NCBI GenBank assembly: GCA_049841135.1
Contig: JASGHK010000004.1
Coordinates: 3,038,001-3,102,000, forward strand
DNA: 64,000 bases
Direction of reading: 5' to 3'
Source of the DNA: JACRCT01 sp049841135
GTDB lineage: Bacteria; Myxococcota; Myxococcia; Myxococcales; UBA5297
A program made the position numbers and the translations under genes. The notes under the pieces are model-generated. The model had not been told where the DNA came from. It saw nothing but the letters and a program-made list of their open reading frames with translations, and did not search any database. Shown here piece after piece: positions 34,988 to 47,662 of this stretch (the first letter of the stretch is position 1; the number at the start of each line of letters is the position of its first letter).

Positions 34988-36592
34988 TCATGCCGTCATC
35001 ATCGCCGCTGCCGGAGCCTGCCGCGGCAGCGCGAGGGTGATGCTGGTCCCCTGCCCCACCGTGCTCTTAACGTCGACCTTGCCGCCGTGCCGCTGGACGA
35101 TTCCGAAGACCACCGACAGGCCCAGGCCCGTCCCCTTCTCCTTGGTGGTGAAGAACGGGTCGAAGATCTTCTTCAGGTGCTCGGGCGAGATGCCGGAGCC
35201 GGTGTCCGACACCTCCACCTCGACCATCTCGCCGTTCAGCCGCGAGATGACCGCCAGCGTCCCGCCCTTGGGCATGGCGTCGATGGCGTTGAGCACGATG
35301 TTCAGGAAGGCCTGCCGCAGCTGCCCCATGTCGGCCTGCACGGTGGGCACGGTGCCCAGCTGCTTGTCGATCCGCACGCCCTGGATGGCCGCCTGGTTGG
35401 CCGCCACCGAGAGCGCCTCGTCGATGGCGGCGTTGACGTCCACGTCCTTGAGCGCCAGCGGCCGCTGCCGGGCGAAGTCGAGCAGGTTGCGCACGATGGC
35501 GCTGCAGCGCTCGGTCTCGCGCTGCACCATGCGCAGCTGCTTGAGGCTCGAGTCGCGCGGCTTGGAGGGCGGCTCCCCCTCGGCCATGCGCACCAGCAGC
35601 TTGGCGATGGTGAGGATGCCCATCAGCGGGTTGTTGATCTCATGGGCGATGGAGGCCGAGAGCTTGCCCAGCGAGGACATCTTCTCGGACTGCACCAACT
35701 GGTCCTGCGCCTGGCGCAGCGCCGCGGTGCGCTCCTGGACCTGCTTCTCCAGGCTCTCCATCAGCACCTTGAGCTCGTCGCCCGTCTTGCGCAGCGAGGC
35801 GGTCATGCCGTTGAAGCTCTGCGCGAGCAGCCCCAGCTCGTCGCCGGCGCGCACCGGGATGTCCATCGCGAGGTTGCCCTCGGCCACCCGCCGCGTGCCC
35901 TGCACGATGTCGCGCAGCGGGCCCAGCACGCTGGCGCGCACGAACATCAGCACGGCGAGGACCAGCAGGATGATCGACCCGGCGGCGATGGCCAGGGTCT
36001 GCCGCTCGAGCGCGAGGATCCCCTGGTCGGCCTCCTCGAGCGAGATGCCCATGTCGAGCACGCCCAGCACCTTGGTCGCCTCGGGGTGCGCGTGGCAGGC
36101 GGCCGTCCAGCAGCTCTTCTCGTTGAGCACCGGCGTCGCCACCGCCAGCACCCGGTGGCCGTCGGGGGCGGTCTCGATGCGCTGGTCGGAGATCATGCTC
36201 GCCAGCGGCCCGGGGCCCGAAGCCGCGTGGCAGCCGGCGCAGGCGTTGGCCTTGCGGTCCACCACCACGCCGGCCTCGGACACGTGCTTGCTGAAGGTGA
36301 TGCGCCCGGTGGCGTTGTACATGCGCACCGAGTCGATCCCCTTCTGCCGGCCGATGGTCTCCATGGTCAGGTAGGCCGTCTGTCGCTCGTCGGCCAGCAT
36401 GTGGTGGTAGATGCTGCTCTTCATCGTCTCGATGAGCTGCGCGGAGCTGCGCTCGAGCTCGGCGACCGCGAACTGCTTCTGCACCCGGATGGCCATCAGG
36501 GCGAAGAAGCCCACGACGACCAGGGTGAGGAGGGCGATCAGACCCGCGAGCTTCGAGCCGAGGCGACGGACCCAGGGAATCGAACGGTTCAT
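34988..36592 (-). CDS. Membrane sensor histidine kinase with haem-binding motifs in its periplasmic domain
   Basis: This 534-residue protein (ATG at 36592) has a first helix (about 14-36), a periplasmic domain (about 37-195), a second helix (about 205-222), HAMP, then HisKA (Ile-Ala-His-Glu-Ile-Asn-Asn-Pro) and HATPase with Phe-Phe-Thr-Thr-Lys and Gly-Leu-Gly-Leu. The periplasmic part contains a classic c-type haem motif Cys-Ala-Gly-Cys-His at 118-122 and a Cys-x4-Cys-His at 161-167. It probably senses redox state, oxygen or a gas through haem. The NtrC-type regulator downstream is the likely partner. Confidence 0.85.
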   Translation of the reverse strand: MNRSIPWVRRLGSKLAGLIALLTLVVVGFFALMAIRVQKQFAVAELERSSAQLIETMKSSIYHHMLADERQTAYLTMETIGRQKGIDSVRMYNATGRITFSKHVSEAGVVVDRKANACAGCHAASGPGPLASMISDQRIETAPDGHRVLAVATPVLNEKSCWTAACHAHPEATKVLGVLDMGISLEEADQGILALERQTLAIAAGSIILLVLAVLMFVRASVLGPLRDIVQGTRRVAEGNLAMDIPVRAGDELGLLAQSFNGMTASLRKTGDELKVLMESLEKQVQERTAALRQAQDQLVQSEKMSSLGKLSASIAHEINNPLMGILTIAKLLVRMAEGEPPSKPRDSSLKQLRMVQRETERCSAIVRNLLDFARQRPLALKDVDVNAAIDEALSVAANQAAIQGVRIDKQLGTVPTVQADMGQLRQAFLNIVLNAIDAMPKGGTLAVISRLNGEMVEVEVSDTGSGISPEHLKKIFDPFFTTKEKGTGLGLSVVFGIVQRHGGKVDVKSTVGQGTSITLALPRQAPAAAMMTA

Positions 36593-36756
36593 GGAGGGGA
36601 AAAGTTGGGCTGATGGTCCCATCCCGTCGGAGATGGGTCAACCGCGCCGTTCGCGCGCGGACACTCTTGCGGCGGCAGCATCCCCCTTACGGGCGCGACC
36701 TGGCGACCATGCGCAGGGAGACGAGCTCGAGGGGCGAGGGCGGCGGTGTCGCGGGC

Positions 36757-36784
36757 CCCGAGCCAGCGCACCCGAGCCAGCGCA
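36757..36784. repeat. 14-base tandem duplication in a divergent promoter region
   Basis: CCCGAGCCAGCGCA occurs twice without a gap in the 246-base region between the haem kinase and PilZ genes. It may be a paired binding site or a slippage product. Confidence 0.6.
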
Positions 36785-36838
36785 CCCTTGCAGGCGATTG
36801 GGAGTGCGCTACCCTGGTCGCGTCGTTGGGAGGCATGC

Positions 36839-37180
36839 ATGTCCGACTCCTCGAACCGCCGCCGCGCCGACCGCCGCATCGTCGTCGTCCCCGTCCAGAT
36901 CGACTCCTCCGAACGCAAGGAGCGGCTGGGCGTGACACGCGACGTCAGCCACTCGGGCACGCTCTTCCTCTCCAACAGCAAGTTCGCGATTGGCGAGAAG
37001 CTCCAGGTCACCTTCTTCGTCTCGTCCGAGTCCCAGACCGGGCACAAGACCGAGGGCGAGGTGGTGCGGGTCGAGCAGCTGAGCTCGGGGTTGCAGTGGC
37101 GCTACGCGATGGCGCTGCGCTTCAACAAGCCGCTGCCCGCCGCCGACCAGGAGATCGCCGCGCTCGAGGAGCGCGACTAG
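36839..37180 (+). CDS. PilZ-domain protein
   Basis: This 113-residue protein starts at an ATG preceded by GGGAGGC. It has the PilZ c-di-GMP pattern: Arg-Arg-Arg-x-Asp-Arg-Arg at 7-13 and Asp-Val-Ser-x-Ser-Gly a short way on, followed by the beta-barrel strands. It resembles the short, stand-alone PilZ proteins that control motility or exopolysaccharide in myxobacteria. It converges with the metallo-hydrolase gene, overlapping it by four bases. Confidence 0.85.
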   Translation: MSDSSNRRRADRRIVVVPVQIDSSERKERLGVTRDVSHSGTLFLSNSKFAIGEKLQVTFFVSSESQTGHKTEGEVVRVEQLSSGLQWRYAMALRFNKPLPAADQEIAALEERD

Positions 37181-37985
37181 CCACCCTTCAAGGCCTCCGG
37201 GCCTGGGGATGACCGCCGCGCCTTCCGGCAGTTCTCCAAGTGGTGCTCCCGCATTCCGGGGACGTCCTGCGCCCGCGGCAGGGGGACGGCCTGCGCTGCC
37301 TCCTCGCTCTCCGCCGCGGCCAGCGCCTCGAGATAGCGACGGTCCTCGTCGAGGATGCGCTGGGCAAGCGTCCGTTCGAGCCGAGGGCCATGTCCGGGGA
37401 GCACGACGTCGACAAGGGGAAGCAAGCCGGCGAGCTTCTCGAGCGTCGCGCGGTAGGCAGCCAGGTCGTCGACGAACGGCACCTCGCAGGGCGAGAGATG
37501 GTCCCCCACCGCCAGCAGCCGGTCCGCTCGCGCGAGGAGCCCCAGGCCGTCGGAGCTGTGCCCGGGCAGCTCGAGCGCCTCGAGCTCGAGCGCTCCGGCT
37601 CGGACGCGCTCTCCCTCGGCCAGCCCCCGCACTTGCTCCGGCCACGCGAGCGGAGCGCTCCTCGCCACGTACCAGCGTCCGTCGAAGTCGCGAGCCTCGG
37701 CCAGGTTGCGCTGGGCCAGGTCGGCGCCGGTCGCGATGGCCGAGGCGAGGGTCCGGCTCGCCCAGACCTCGGCTCCCGGGAAGGCACTCCAGCCGACGAA
37801 GTGATCCCAGTGTCCGTGGGTGAAGGCGACGGCGGTGACCGGCCCCATCCGAGCCGCGGCCGCGGCAATGGCGTCGACCTCTCGAGGAAAGTACCCGGGA
37901 TCGATGACGAGGCAGCCCTCACCTCCCGACAGCACCAGGGCGTTGAGCTGCCAGATGCCGCTCTGGAGGACCTGGAGCCGCACCG

Positions 37986-37989
<4 letters not shown>
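37177..37989 (-). CDS. Metallo-beta-lactamase-fold hydrolase
   Basis: This 270-residue protein has the metal site His-Gly-His-Trp-Asp-His near residue 59, a further His in Leu-Pro-Gly-His-Ser and a late Pro-Gly-His-Gly. The GTG start at 37989 overlaps the cyclophilin stop (GTGA), implying translational coupling. The first residues lack a signal, so it is cytoplasmic. The family includes glyoxalase II, lactonases and other thioester or ester hydrolases; the substrate here is unknown. Confidence 0.8.
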
Positions 37990-38678
<689 letters not shown>

Positions 38679-38806
38679 GGGGTTCACCTCGAGTGTCGAA
38701 AGGCGAGCGAGGTTAGCCTCCCCGCCGAACCAGGGACAAGTCCGTCCGTGCATTCACTGGACGGGGCGAGACCGCGCGTCATTCGCTCCGCTGCCCGGCG
38801 GGGAGG

Positions 38807-40738
38807 TCACTCCAGCGGGTGCTGGCTCAGCGCGTGGGACGCGAGCGGGGTCGGCTGCTTCGCCGCCGGGTCGCGCGCGAGCAGGGAGGCGACCGACGGC
38901 GGGCGCAGCTGCTCCGGGGTCCAGTCCGTCCCCAGCGCCCCCTCTTCCAGCCAGAGCGCGCGTCCCTCGAGGACCCCGCGCGCCAGGCGCGACTTCGCCG
39001 CGTCGTCGTTCGCCCTCAGCTCGTGGAAGAGCCGGCGGACCGTCCGTCGCGCGCCGCGGCAGAACAGGTCGGCGAGCGTCGCCGCCTCGGCGGCCTCCGG
39101 GTGCTCGCGGTCGGCGAGCGCCCTGGCGCGCGAGAGCGCGGCGCTCATCGCGAAGAGCTCCATGGCGATGTCGACGAGGCGGAAGAGGAAGCCCTGGCGG
39201 TGCTGCGCCGCCGCACCGTGGCGGAGCATGCCGTGGAAGGAGGCGCGGGCGAGCTTGCGGCTGGCGCGCTCGACGAACCGCAGGTGCGGGGCCAGCGCGC
39301 CGAAGTCCCGGTAGCGCGGCCAGCGACCCCAGCCCAGCCAGCGCGTCGGGTACCAGCCGGCGTAGTAGGCGGCGATGCCGGGCAGCGCCGCCCAGCGCTC
39401 CCCCCGGCGCTCGGGGTCCACCAGCGCACCGGCGACGCGCAGGTGCTCGTCCACGGCCTCGCGGGCCATGAACAGGTGCATGATCTCGCTCGAGCCTTCG
39501 AAGATGCGGTTGATGCGCGTGTCGCGCAGCCAGCGCTCGACGCCCACCGCCGCCTCCCCGCGCGCCGCCAGCGACCCCTCGGTCTCGAAGCCGCGGCCGC
39601 CGCGGATCTGCAGGGTGTCGTCGACGATGCGCCACGCCTGGACGGTGTTCCACTCCTTGGCGGCGGCGGCCTCGAGCCGGAGGTCGTAGGAGGGCGAGTC
39701 GGCCATGTCCGCGACGAGGTCGCTGACCGCCTCCATGGCGAAGGTGGTGGCGGCGAGGTCGGCGACCTTGTGGGCGATGGCCTCGTGCCGGCCGATGGGC
39801 AGCCCCCACTGCGAGCGCGCCTGGACCCAGGTGCGGCACAGGGACAGGCAGCGCTTGGCCAGGCCCACGGTCGCGGCGGGCAGCGCCAGGCGGCCGGTGT
39901 TGAGGGTGGTGAGCGCGACCTTGAGCCCCTTGCCCTCGGCGCCGATGAGGTTCTCGCGCGGCACGCGCACGCCGCGGAAGGTGAGCGCGGCGTTGGCCAG
40001 CGCCCGGAGCCCCATGAAGCGGCAGCGGTGCGTGACGGCGACCCCGGGCCAGGCCGTCTCCACCACGAACGCGCTGATGCTGCCCTTCGCCGGGTCGCGC
40101 GCCATGACGACCAGCAGGTCGGCGAGCGTCCCGTTGGTGCACCACAGCTTGGCGCCGTCGAGGACGAACGCGGAGCCGTCGGCGCTGGGCGTGGCGGTGG
40201 TGGCGATCCGCGCCGGGTCGGAGCCGGCCTCGGTCTCGGTGAGCGCGAAGGCGGAGATGGCGCCGGCGGCGCAGCGCGGCAGGTACTTGCGCTTGAGCTC
40301 CTCGCTGCCGAACAGCGCCAGCGGCCGCGGGACCCCGATGGACTGGTGCGCCGACAGCAGCGCGGTGACGTTCCCGTCCCAGCTGCCGACGAGCTTCATG
40401 GCGTCGGTGTACTCCGAGGCCGAAAGCCCGAGCCCGCCGTACTCGCGCGGGACCTTCATGCCGAAAGCGCCCAGCTCGCGCAGCCCCTGGATGACCCGCG
40501 CCGGGTACTCGCCGCGCCGGTCGATCTCCGCCGGGTCGACCTGGGCCTCGAGGAAGCCGCGCAGCCGCTGGCGGAAGGCCAGGTACCCCGCGCTCTTCTC
40601 GCGCAGCGGGTAGGGGTGGATGAGGCCGAGCCGCAGGCGTCCGAGGAAGAGGTCGTGCAGGAACCTGCCCTGCCGCCACTCGGCTTCCCGGGAGGACTCG
40701 GCCAGCTCCAGCGAGCGGCGCTCTTCGTGCGTGGCCAT
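38807..40738 (-). CDS. Acyl-CoA dehydrogenase family protein (long form)
   Basis: This 643-residue protein has the acyl-CoA dehydrogenase fold in its first 400 residues: Ala-Leu-Thr-Glu-Thr-Glu-Ala-Gly-Ser-Asp for FAD and substrate binding, Trp-Cys-Thr-Asn-Gly, and Gln-Ile-Arg-Gly-Gly-Arg-Gly-Phe-Glu near the catalytic Glu position. A 230-residue C-terminal extension makes it longer than the usual 380 residues, as in VLCAD/FadE12-like enzymes. It oxidises a CoA thioester with transfer to electron-transfer flavoprotein. It stands alone and diverges from the lipoprotein gene at 40819. Confidence 0.87.
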   Translation of the reverse strand: MATHEERRSLELAESSREAEWRQGRFLHDLFLGRLRLGLIHPYPLREKSAGYLAFRQRLRGFLEAQVDPAEIDRRGEYPARVIQGLRELGAFGMKVPREYGGLGLSASEYTDAMKLVGSWDGNVTALLSAHQSIGVPRPLALFGSEELKRKYLPRCAAGAISAFALTETEAGSDPARIATTATPSADGSAFVLDGAKLWCTNGTLADLLVVMARDPAKGSISAFVVETAWPGVAVTHRCRFMGLRALANAALTFRGVRVPRENLIGAEGKGLKVALTTLNTGRLALPAATVGLAKRCLSLCRTWVQARSQWGLPIGRHEAIAHKVADLAATTFAMEAVSDLVADMADSPSYDLRLEAAAAKEWNTVQAWRIVDDTLQIRGGRGFETEGSLAARGEAAVGVERWLRDTRINRIFEGSSEIMHLFMAREAVDEHLRVAGALVDPERRGERWAALPGIAAYYAGWYPTRWLGWGRWPRYRDFGALAPHLRFVERASRKLARASFHGMLRHGAAAQHRQGFLFRLVDIAMELFAMSAALSRARALADREHPEAAEAATLADLFCRGARRTVRRLFHELRANDDAAKSRLARGVLEGRALWLEEGALGTDWTPEQLRPPSVASLLARDPAAKQPTPLASHALSQHPLE

Positions 40739-40818
40739 GGCCTCCCGAAGTTAGCGACGGAAGCTCTCTGGGCGGCGCGGTAGACTCCCCTCCTCCCCGG
40801 GAGAGCAAGGAGCACGGC

Positions 40819-41385
40819 GTGAGCGCAACGGCGAGGCTGATGGCGGTGGCGGCAGCGTGGGCCCTGGCAGGCTGCTCGGCGCTGGGCGGCGGCCGCGACG
40901 CGATGCAATACGACCCGCCGGTCGACGCCGGCCAGCCGGAGTTCGTCCAGCCTGGCTGCGCGAAGGAGGACGGGACGTGCCCGCGCTCGAAGACCGCCCA
41001 CTGCGCGGTGGATCTCGCGGGCCAGGGCCAGATGATCTGCACCGAGGACCTCGACTGCGAGATGCGCTGGCTCACGCCCCGCTGCCTGGCGCTCTGCGAG
41101 CCCTACGCCTTCAACCTCGACGAGTCGGACCTCGCCGCGGCGGCCAAGCAGGCGCAGATCGACCGCTACTGTGCGATGGGCTCGTGCGTCGAGCAGCCTT
41201 GTCCGGACGTGGGCGACGCCGGCTGGTACCCCGCCTGCGTCCTGGGCTTCTGCGCAGCCATCCGTCCCGACGCCGGGCCCGATGCTGGCGCTCCCGACGC
41301 AGACGTTGCCCCCGACGCCGAGCTCGCACCCGTGGACTCAGGCACCCCCGGCGAGGACCTCGACGCGGGCGCGACGGACGCCTGA
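40819..41385 (+). CDS. Cys-rich lipoprotein with DAG tail
   Basis: This 188-residue protein starts at a GTG preceded by AAGGAGCACGGC. The lipobox Leu-Ala-Gly-Cys ends at Cys19. The mature part has twelve further Cys residues in regular pairs, suggesting disulfides in the periplasm or outside. The last 40 residues are an Asp-Ala-Gly/Asp-Ala-Pro linker with repeated Pro-Asp-Ala, as in other myxobacterial surface lipoproteins. No family is recognised. Confidence 0.7.
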   Translation: MSATARLMAVAAAWALAGCSALGGGRDAMQYDPPVDAGQPEFVQPGCAKEDGTCPRSKTAHCAVDLAGQGQMICTEDLDCEMRWLTPRCLALCEPYAFNLDESDLAAAAKQAQIDRYCAMGSCVEQPCPDVGDAGWYPACVLGFCAAIRPDAGPDAGAPDADVAPDAELAPVDSGTPGEDLDAGATDA

Positions 41386-41440
41386 CCGTTCGCGGCAGGG
41401 CCTGGCCCGGCTCTCGAGATCATTTCCACCTTCTTGGTTC

Positions 41441-41611
41441 CGCCAAGATCGCCAAGGGACCAAGGTCGCCAAGAACCCTTGGTCTCCGAGAGCCGGCATC
41501 CATGCTTGGAGCTCGGGACCAACACCCGAGCCTTGGCGTTTTGTCGCGCGCCACCTCCGCAGAGAAGCAGCCGAAGGCCTTGGCGACCTTGGCCCCTTGG
41601 CGACCTTGGCG
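41441..41611. repeat. Long imperfect inverted repeat (CTTGGCGACCTTGG family)
   Basis: The arms 41441-41473 and 41579-41611 match in reverse complement at 31 of 33 positions, built from CTTGGCGACCTTGG units. Translations give a repeated Ala-Lys-Val-Ala-Lys-Gly pattern, but no real gene is supported. The element fills much of the 404-base gap between the Cys-rich lipoprotein and secA; the rest (41612-41789) shows only short CCCGAAG repeats. The same unit recurs at 2308. Confidence 0.7.
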
Positions 41612-41789
41612 TTGATCCAAGTCCTGCGCAGCAACCGGCCTGAAATTCTCAACCCAGGTCCGACTCCCAGCTGGCGCCTTCGTCCTCAGGTCTGCACTTG
41701 GCGAAGAGCTCCCGACGAAGGGACCGGACCTCGGGCACCGCAGGTCGGCGGCTTGACCCGAAGCCCGAAGCCCGCAGTCCGAAGCCCCT

Positions 41790-44663
<2,874 letters not shown>

Positions 44664-44936
44664 GGACTCCTGCCTGGCGGGCGGCGCCTCGAAGTCAGTG
44701 CTTCTTGCGCTGGCCCGTCTTTTCGCCCCTTCGCGGGGGAATGCTCCGGGAGGATGAACGGCGGGACGATAAGTGACCGCCTTGCTTTGGAAAAATCCCG
44801 GAAACGCGGGCGGGCAATCTAGCACCCGAGCCCTCGCTCTCCAAAGCAATCCTGCCCACTATGTGGCCCGAACTCTGGATGTCAACATGGAGCCTGCGGC
44901 CCGTGATTTCTCGCCAGCTCAAATGCTCGGAAACTC

Positions 44937-44962
44937 GAAGGGCCGCCAGCCGGCGGCCCTTC
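44937..44962. terminator. Perfect GC hairpin between the M23 peptidase gene and secA
   Basis: An 11-bp perfect stem closes a four-base loop. It lies 40 bases beyond the M23 stop and is the best terminator-like structure in the 339-base gap 44664-45002. That gap should also hold the secA promoter; I could not fix the -35/-10 boxes. Confidence 0.5.
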
Positions 44963-45002
44963 GGTTCTTTGCATGTCTCCAGCCCGGCCCCGGCTCTCCC
45001 CG

Positions 45003-45917
45003 TCACTCCAGGATGAACTTGCGGGGATTCTCCGGCATGCCGTTGACGCGGACCTCGTAGTGGAGGTGTGGGCCGGTCGAGCGGCCGGTGTTGCCGACCG
45101 CGCCGATCTTGGCGCCGCGGCTGACACGGTCGCCGACCTTCACGTCGATGGCCGAGAGGTGGGCGTAGCGGGTCTTGACTCCGTAGCCGTGGTCGAGGAC
45201 CAGGACCTTGCCGTAGCCCGACTCCATGCCGGCGAAGATGACCGTGCCGTCGGACGGGGCGGCGACCGGCGCGCCGTGGCTCGTCGCGATGTCGAGGCCC
45301 TTGTGCATGATGCGGTCGGCCGTGAAGGGGTCGAGCCGGTGGCCGAAGTCGCTGGTGACCCAGCCGCGGGTCGGCCAGACGCTGGGGGTGGAGGCGAGCA
45401 GCGACTTCTGGTCGTCGAAGTAGGCCTGCAGCTCCTGGAGGCTGGCCTCCTGGCGAGCGGCTTCAGCGGAGAGCGCGTCGAGCTTGCTGCGCAGGGCCAA
45501 GGGATCCTCGGTCTCGCCGGCGAGCATCGCCTGAGCGGACGGGCTCTCCTGGTCCTCGGCGTCGACCGCGCCCACCGGGCCGATGGCCAGGTGCCGCTCG
45601 GGGTCCGACAGGAGGGTGATGGCGCGCAGCTTCTGGTCGAAGCGTTCGACGCGATCCAACGTCGACGAGATGTGCGCCACCCTCTCGCGAATCCTCTTCA
45701 GGTCGTTGCGCAGCTGGACGTTCTCGTCGCGCAGAATCTTGTTCTCAGTCACTTCCCCGACGATGTTGAAGTAATGAACCGAAGCGCCCACCCCAGCGAG
45801 CAGCAACACTGCGAGGGCCACGACCGACCGGGTCAGCACCCAGTGCGGCACGCGCAGTTTGCGAGTCTTCGGCGAGTTGTCGGGGACGATCAGGACTGTG
45901 TAGTACTTGTGGCTCAA
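45003..45917 (-). CDS. M23-family peptidoglycan peptidase, membrane-anchored
   Basis: This 304-residue protein has one N-terminal membrane helix (about 30-50), a coiled-coil stretch (about 55-95 and 130-165), and a C-terminal M23 domain with His-Lys-Gly-Leu-Asp-Ile and His-Leu-His-Tyr-Glu as zinc ligands. It is likely a periplasmic endopeptidase or an EnvC/NlpD-like amidase activator, since both zinc motifs are intact. It is transcribed toward secA and diverges from the LarA homologue. Confidence 0.87.
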   Translation of the reverse strand: MSHKYYTVLIVPDNSPKTRKLRVPHWVLTRSVVALAVLLLAGVGASVHYFNIVGEVTENKILRDENVQLRNDLKRIRERVAHISSTLDRVERFDQKLRAITLLSDPERHLAIGPVGAVDAEDQESPSAQAMLAGETEDPLALRSKLDALSAEAARQEASLQELQAYFDDQKSLLASTPSVWPTRGWVTSDFGHRLDPFTADRIMHKGLDIATSHGAPVAAPSDGTVIFAGMESGYGKVLVLDHGYGVKTRYAHLSAIDVKVGDRVSRGAKIGAVGNTGRSTGPHLHYEVRVNGMPENPRKFILE

Positions 45918-46157
45918 GCGCTACCCCGTCGTCTCTCGTGTCAGGAATTAAGAAAGCCTTCCGGGGGGAGAGCCCGGAGTGCAAGCAAGCAGAGTTCGAA
46001 CCGAATACCGCTCCCTCCTACTCCCGGTCAAGCGTCGACTGTGGATTGGGCGACATGCCGTAGGGCCCTGTAGCAATTCGTGACGGCTGCTTCGCTGCCT
46101 CTTCTGCTGGCTCAAGGTTGACAGCCGAGGGAGCGTCCGCAACCCTGCCTCCCGACC

Positions 46158-47384
46158 GTGCTCTCCATCCGCTACGGAACCGAGACTCTCCCCCTCCCGC
46201 CCTCCGTCGAGGGGCTTGCCGTGCTCGCTCGCGAGGAACCGCCCCCGCTTGCGGACCCCCTGGCGGCACTTCGCGCAGCTTTGAACCAGCCCGTCGCGGG
46301 TCCGACGCTGGAGCAGCACCTCGCTGGGCGACGCCGGGTCGGCGTGGTCCTGCCCGATGGCACGAGACCGCTCCCGACGATGCTGATCGAGGAGCTCCTC
46401 GACGCGCTCGGAACAGTCCCCCAGGCGGTCCGGATCGCCAACGGCACGCACCGTCGAACCACGCCTGCCGAGCACCAGGCGATGCTCGGACGGCACTTCG
46501 GCAAGGTCGAGGTCGGCGACCGGGCGACGGACGACCCTGCGAGCCATATCGCGCTTTCCGCGCCCGATCGGTCGATCGCCGCGTCGATCGACCGTGTCGC
46601 CGCCGGCTGCGACGCATTGGTGCTGATGGGGCCGATGGCGTTCCACTACCTGGCTGGCTTCGGAGGGGGCGGAAAGCTCATCGCGCCGGGCCTGTCCGAC
46701 CGAGCGACCGCCGAGTTCGTCCACTCCGCGTGCCTCGCGGCCGAAGGCGGACGACATCCGCTGGCCAGAGCCGGCGTGATCGAAGGCAACCCGCTGCGCG
46801 ACCGGCTGGAGATCGTCTGCCGAGCAGCGCCGCCGCAGTTCTACGTCATCCCCCTGCTCGACTCTGCCTACCGGCCCGTCGCCTTCTTCGCGGGCGAACG
46901 CTCCGCTACCTTCCGGGCCGCGGCCCAGGCCTTGTCCGCGGCCTATGGCGTCGGGTGCCGGCGCCACTCGACGGTCATCGCCTGCGCTGGCGGCCACCCC
47001 TACGACATCGACTTCGTGCAGGCCCACAAGGCCTGGGAGATGGCCAACGCCGCCTGCAAGCCGGGGGGCACCATCGTCTGGGTCGCACGATGCCCGGAGG
47101 GACTCCCGCCCAGGCACCGGGCCTTCCTCGAGAAGCACCGGACGGCCGCGGCGATGGAGAGTGCGTTGCGCGAGCGCTTCGACATCGCGGCTCACACGGT
47201 TTGGGCGGCGCGAGCCAAGGGCGAACAGCGACGCGTGCTGGCAGTGACCGAGCTGCCACGCGAAGTCGTGACCGGGCTGGGGATGGAGCCGACCGAGAGT
47301 CTGGAGGCCGCCCTCCGTTCGGTCTCCCTGGACGATGCCTTGCTCCTGCCGCTCGGCTCCAGGTTCCTGCCCATCCCCTCCTAG
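46158..47384 (+). CDS. LarA-family nickel-dependent racemase homologue
   Basis: This 408-residue protein has the LarA pattern: Leu-Pro-Asp-Gly-Thr-Arg-Pro near residue 64, Gly-Thr-His-Arg-Arg-Thr-Thr at about 95-101, and Gly-Gly-Gly-Gly-Lys near 173 that corresponds to the nickel-pincer lysine region. The pyridinium bis-thiocarboxylate maturation genes larBCE are not nearby. The family includes lactate and other 2-hydroxyacid racemases, and the substrate is unknown. It starts at a GTG at 46158. Confidence 0.78.
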   Translation: MLSIRYGTETLPLPPSVEGLAVLAREEPPPLADPLAALRAALNQPVAGPTLEQHLAGRRRVGVVLPDGTRPLPTMLIEELLDALGTVPQAVRIANGTHRRTTPAEHQAMLGRHFGKVEVGDRATDDPASHIALSAPDRSIAASIDRVAAGCDALVLMGPMAFHYLAGFGGGGKLIAPGLSDRATAEFVHSACLAAEGGRHPLARAGVIEGNPLRDRLEIVCRAAPPQFYVIPLLDSAYRPVAFFAGERSATFRAAAQALSAAYGVGCRRHSTVIACAGGHPYDIDFVQAHKAWEMANAACKPGGTIVWVARCPEGLPPRHRAFLEKHRTAAAMESALRERFDIAAHTVWAARAKGEQRRVLAVTELPREVVTGLGMEPTESLEAALRSVSLDDALLLPLGSRFLPIPS

Positions 47385-47401
47385 AAAACGGGGTAGTTCT
47401 T

Positions 47402-47435
47402 AAGGAATTTTTCAGGTGCCTCCTGAAATTTCCTT
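47402..47435. promoter_or_regulatory. AT-rich imperfect inverted repeat downstream of the LarA gene
   Basis: AAGGAATTTTTCAGG pairs with CCTGAAATTTCCTT around a five-base loop. It is much AT-richer than the surroundings and shares the half-site CCTGAAAT with the palindrome at 25560. It could be a terminator for the LarA gene or an operator for the short transcript discussed at 47663. Confidence 0.4.
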
Positions 47436-47477
47436 GAACCGCTCCGCAGGCACCCTTGAAATCACACGGGATTTTCG

Positions 47478-47624
47478 ATGGCACGCGGCTCGCTTAGCCG
47501 TCCGCCCGTGGTTGTCCTGGCGACGCAGGACGCCATGCAGTTCGCCGGGAACGTGCTGGTCACACGTTCTCTGGTTGTCTCGACAGGCCGAAAGGGCGCG
47601 CCCTCCCTCCGCGAGCTCCTTTAA
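47478..47624 (+). CDS. Possible 48-residue small protein
   Basis: ATG at 47478 to TAA at 47622. Codon third positions are mostly G/C, like real genes here, and the stop lies 39 bases ahead of a strong intrinsic terminator. The peptide is Val/Leu-rich in the middle and ends Ser-Leu-Arg-Glu-Leu-Leu. No ribosome site or family is convincing. It may instead be part of a non-coding transcript. Confidence 0.3.
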   Translation: MARGSLSRPPVVVLATQDAMQFAGNVLVTRSLVVSTGRKGAPSLRELL

Positions 47625-47662
47625 GGCCTTCGAGACCTCGAGGTGTTGTTGGCTTCGAGTGA

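Noticed and set aside
41338..41652. Minus-strand 104-codon frame with Ala-Lys-Val-Ala-Lys-Gly pattern
   Set aside because: It is the translation of the CTTGGCGACCTTGG inverted repeat, with no ribosome site or family.
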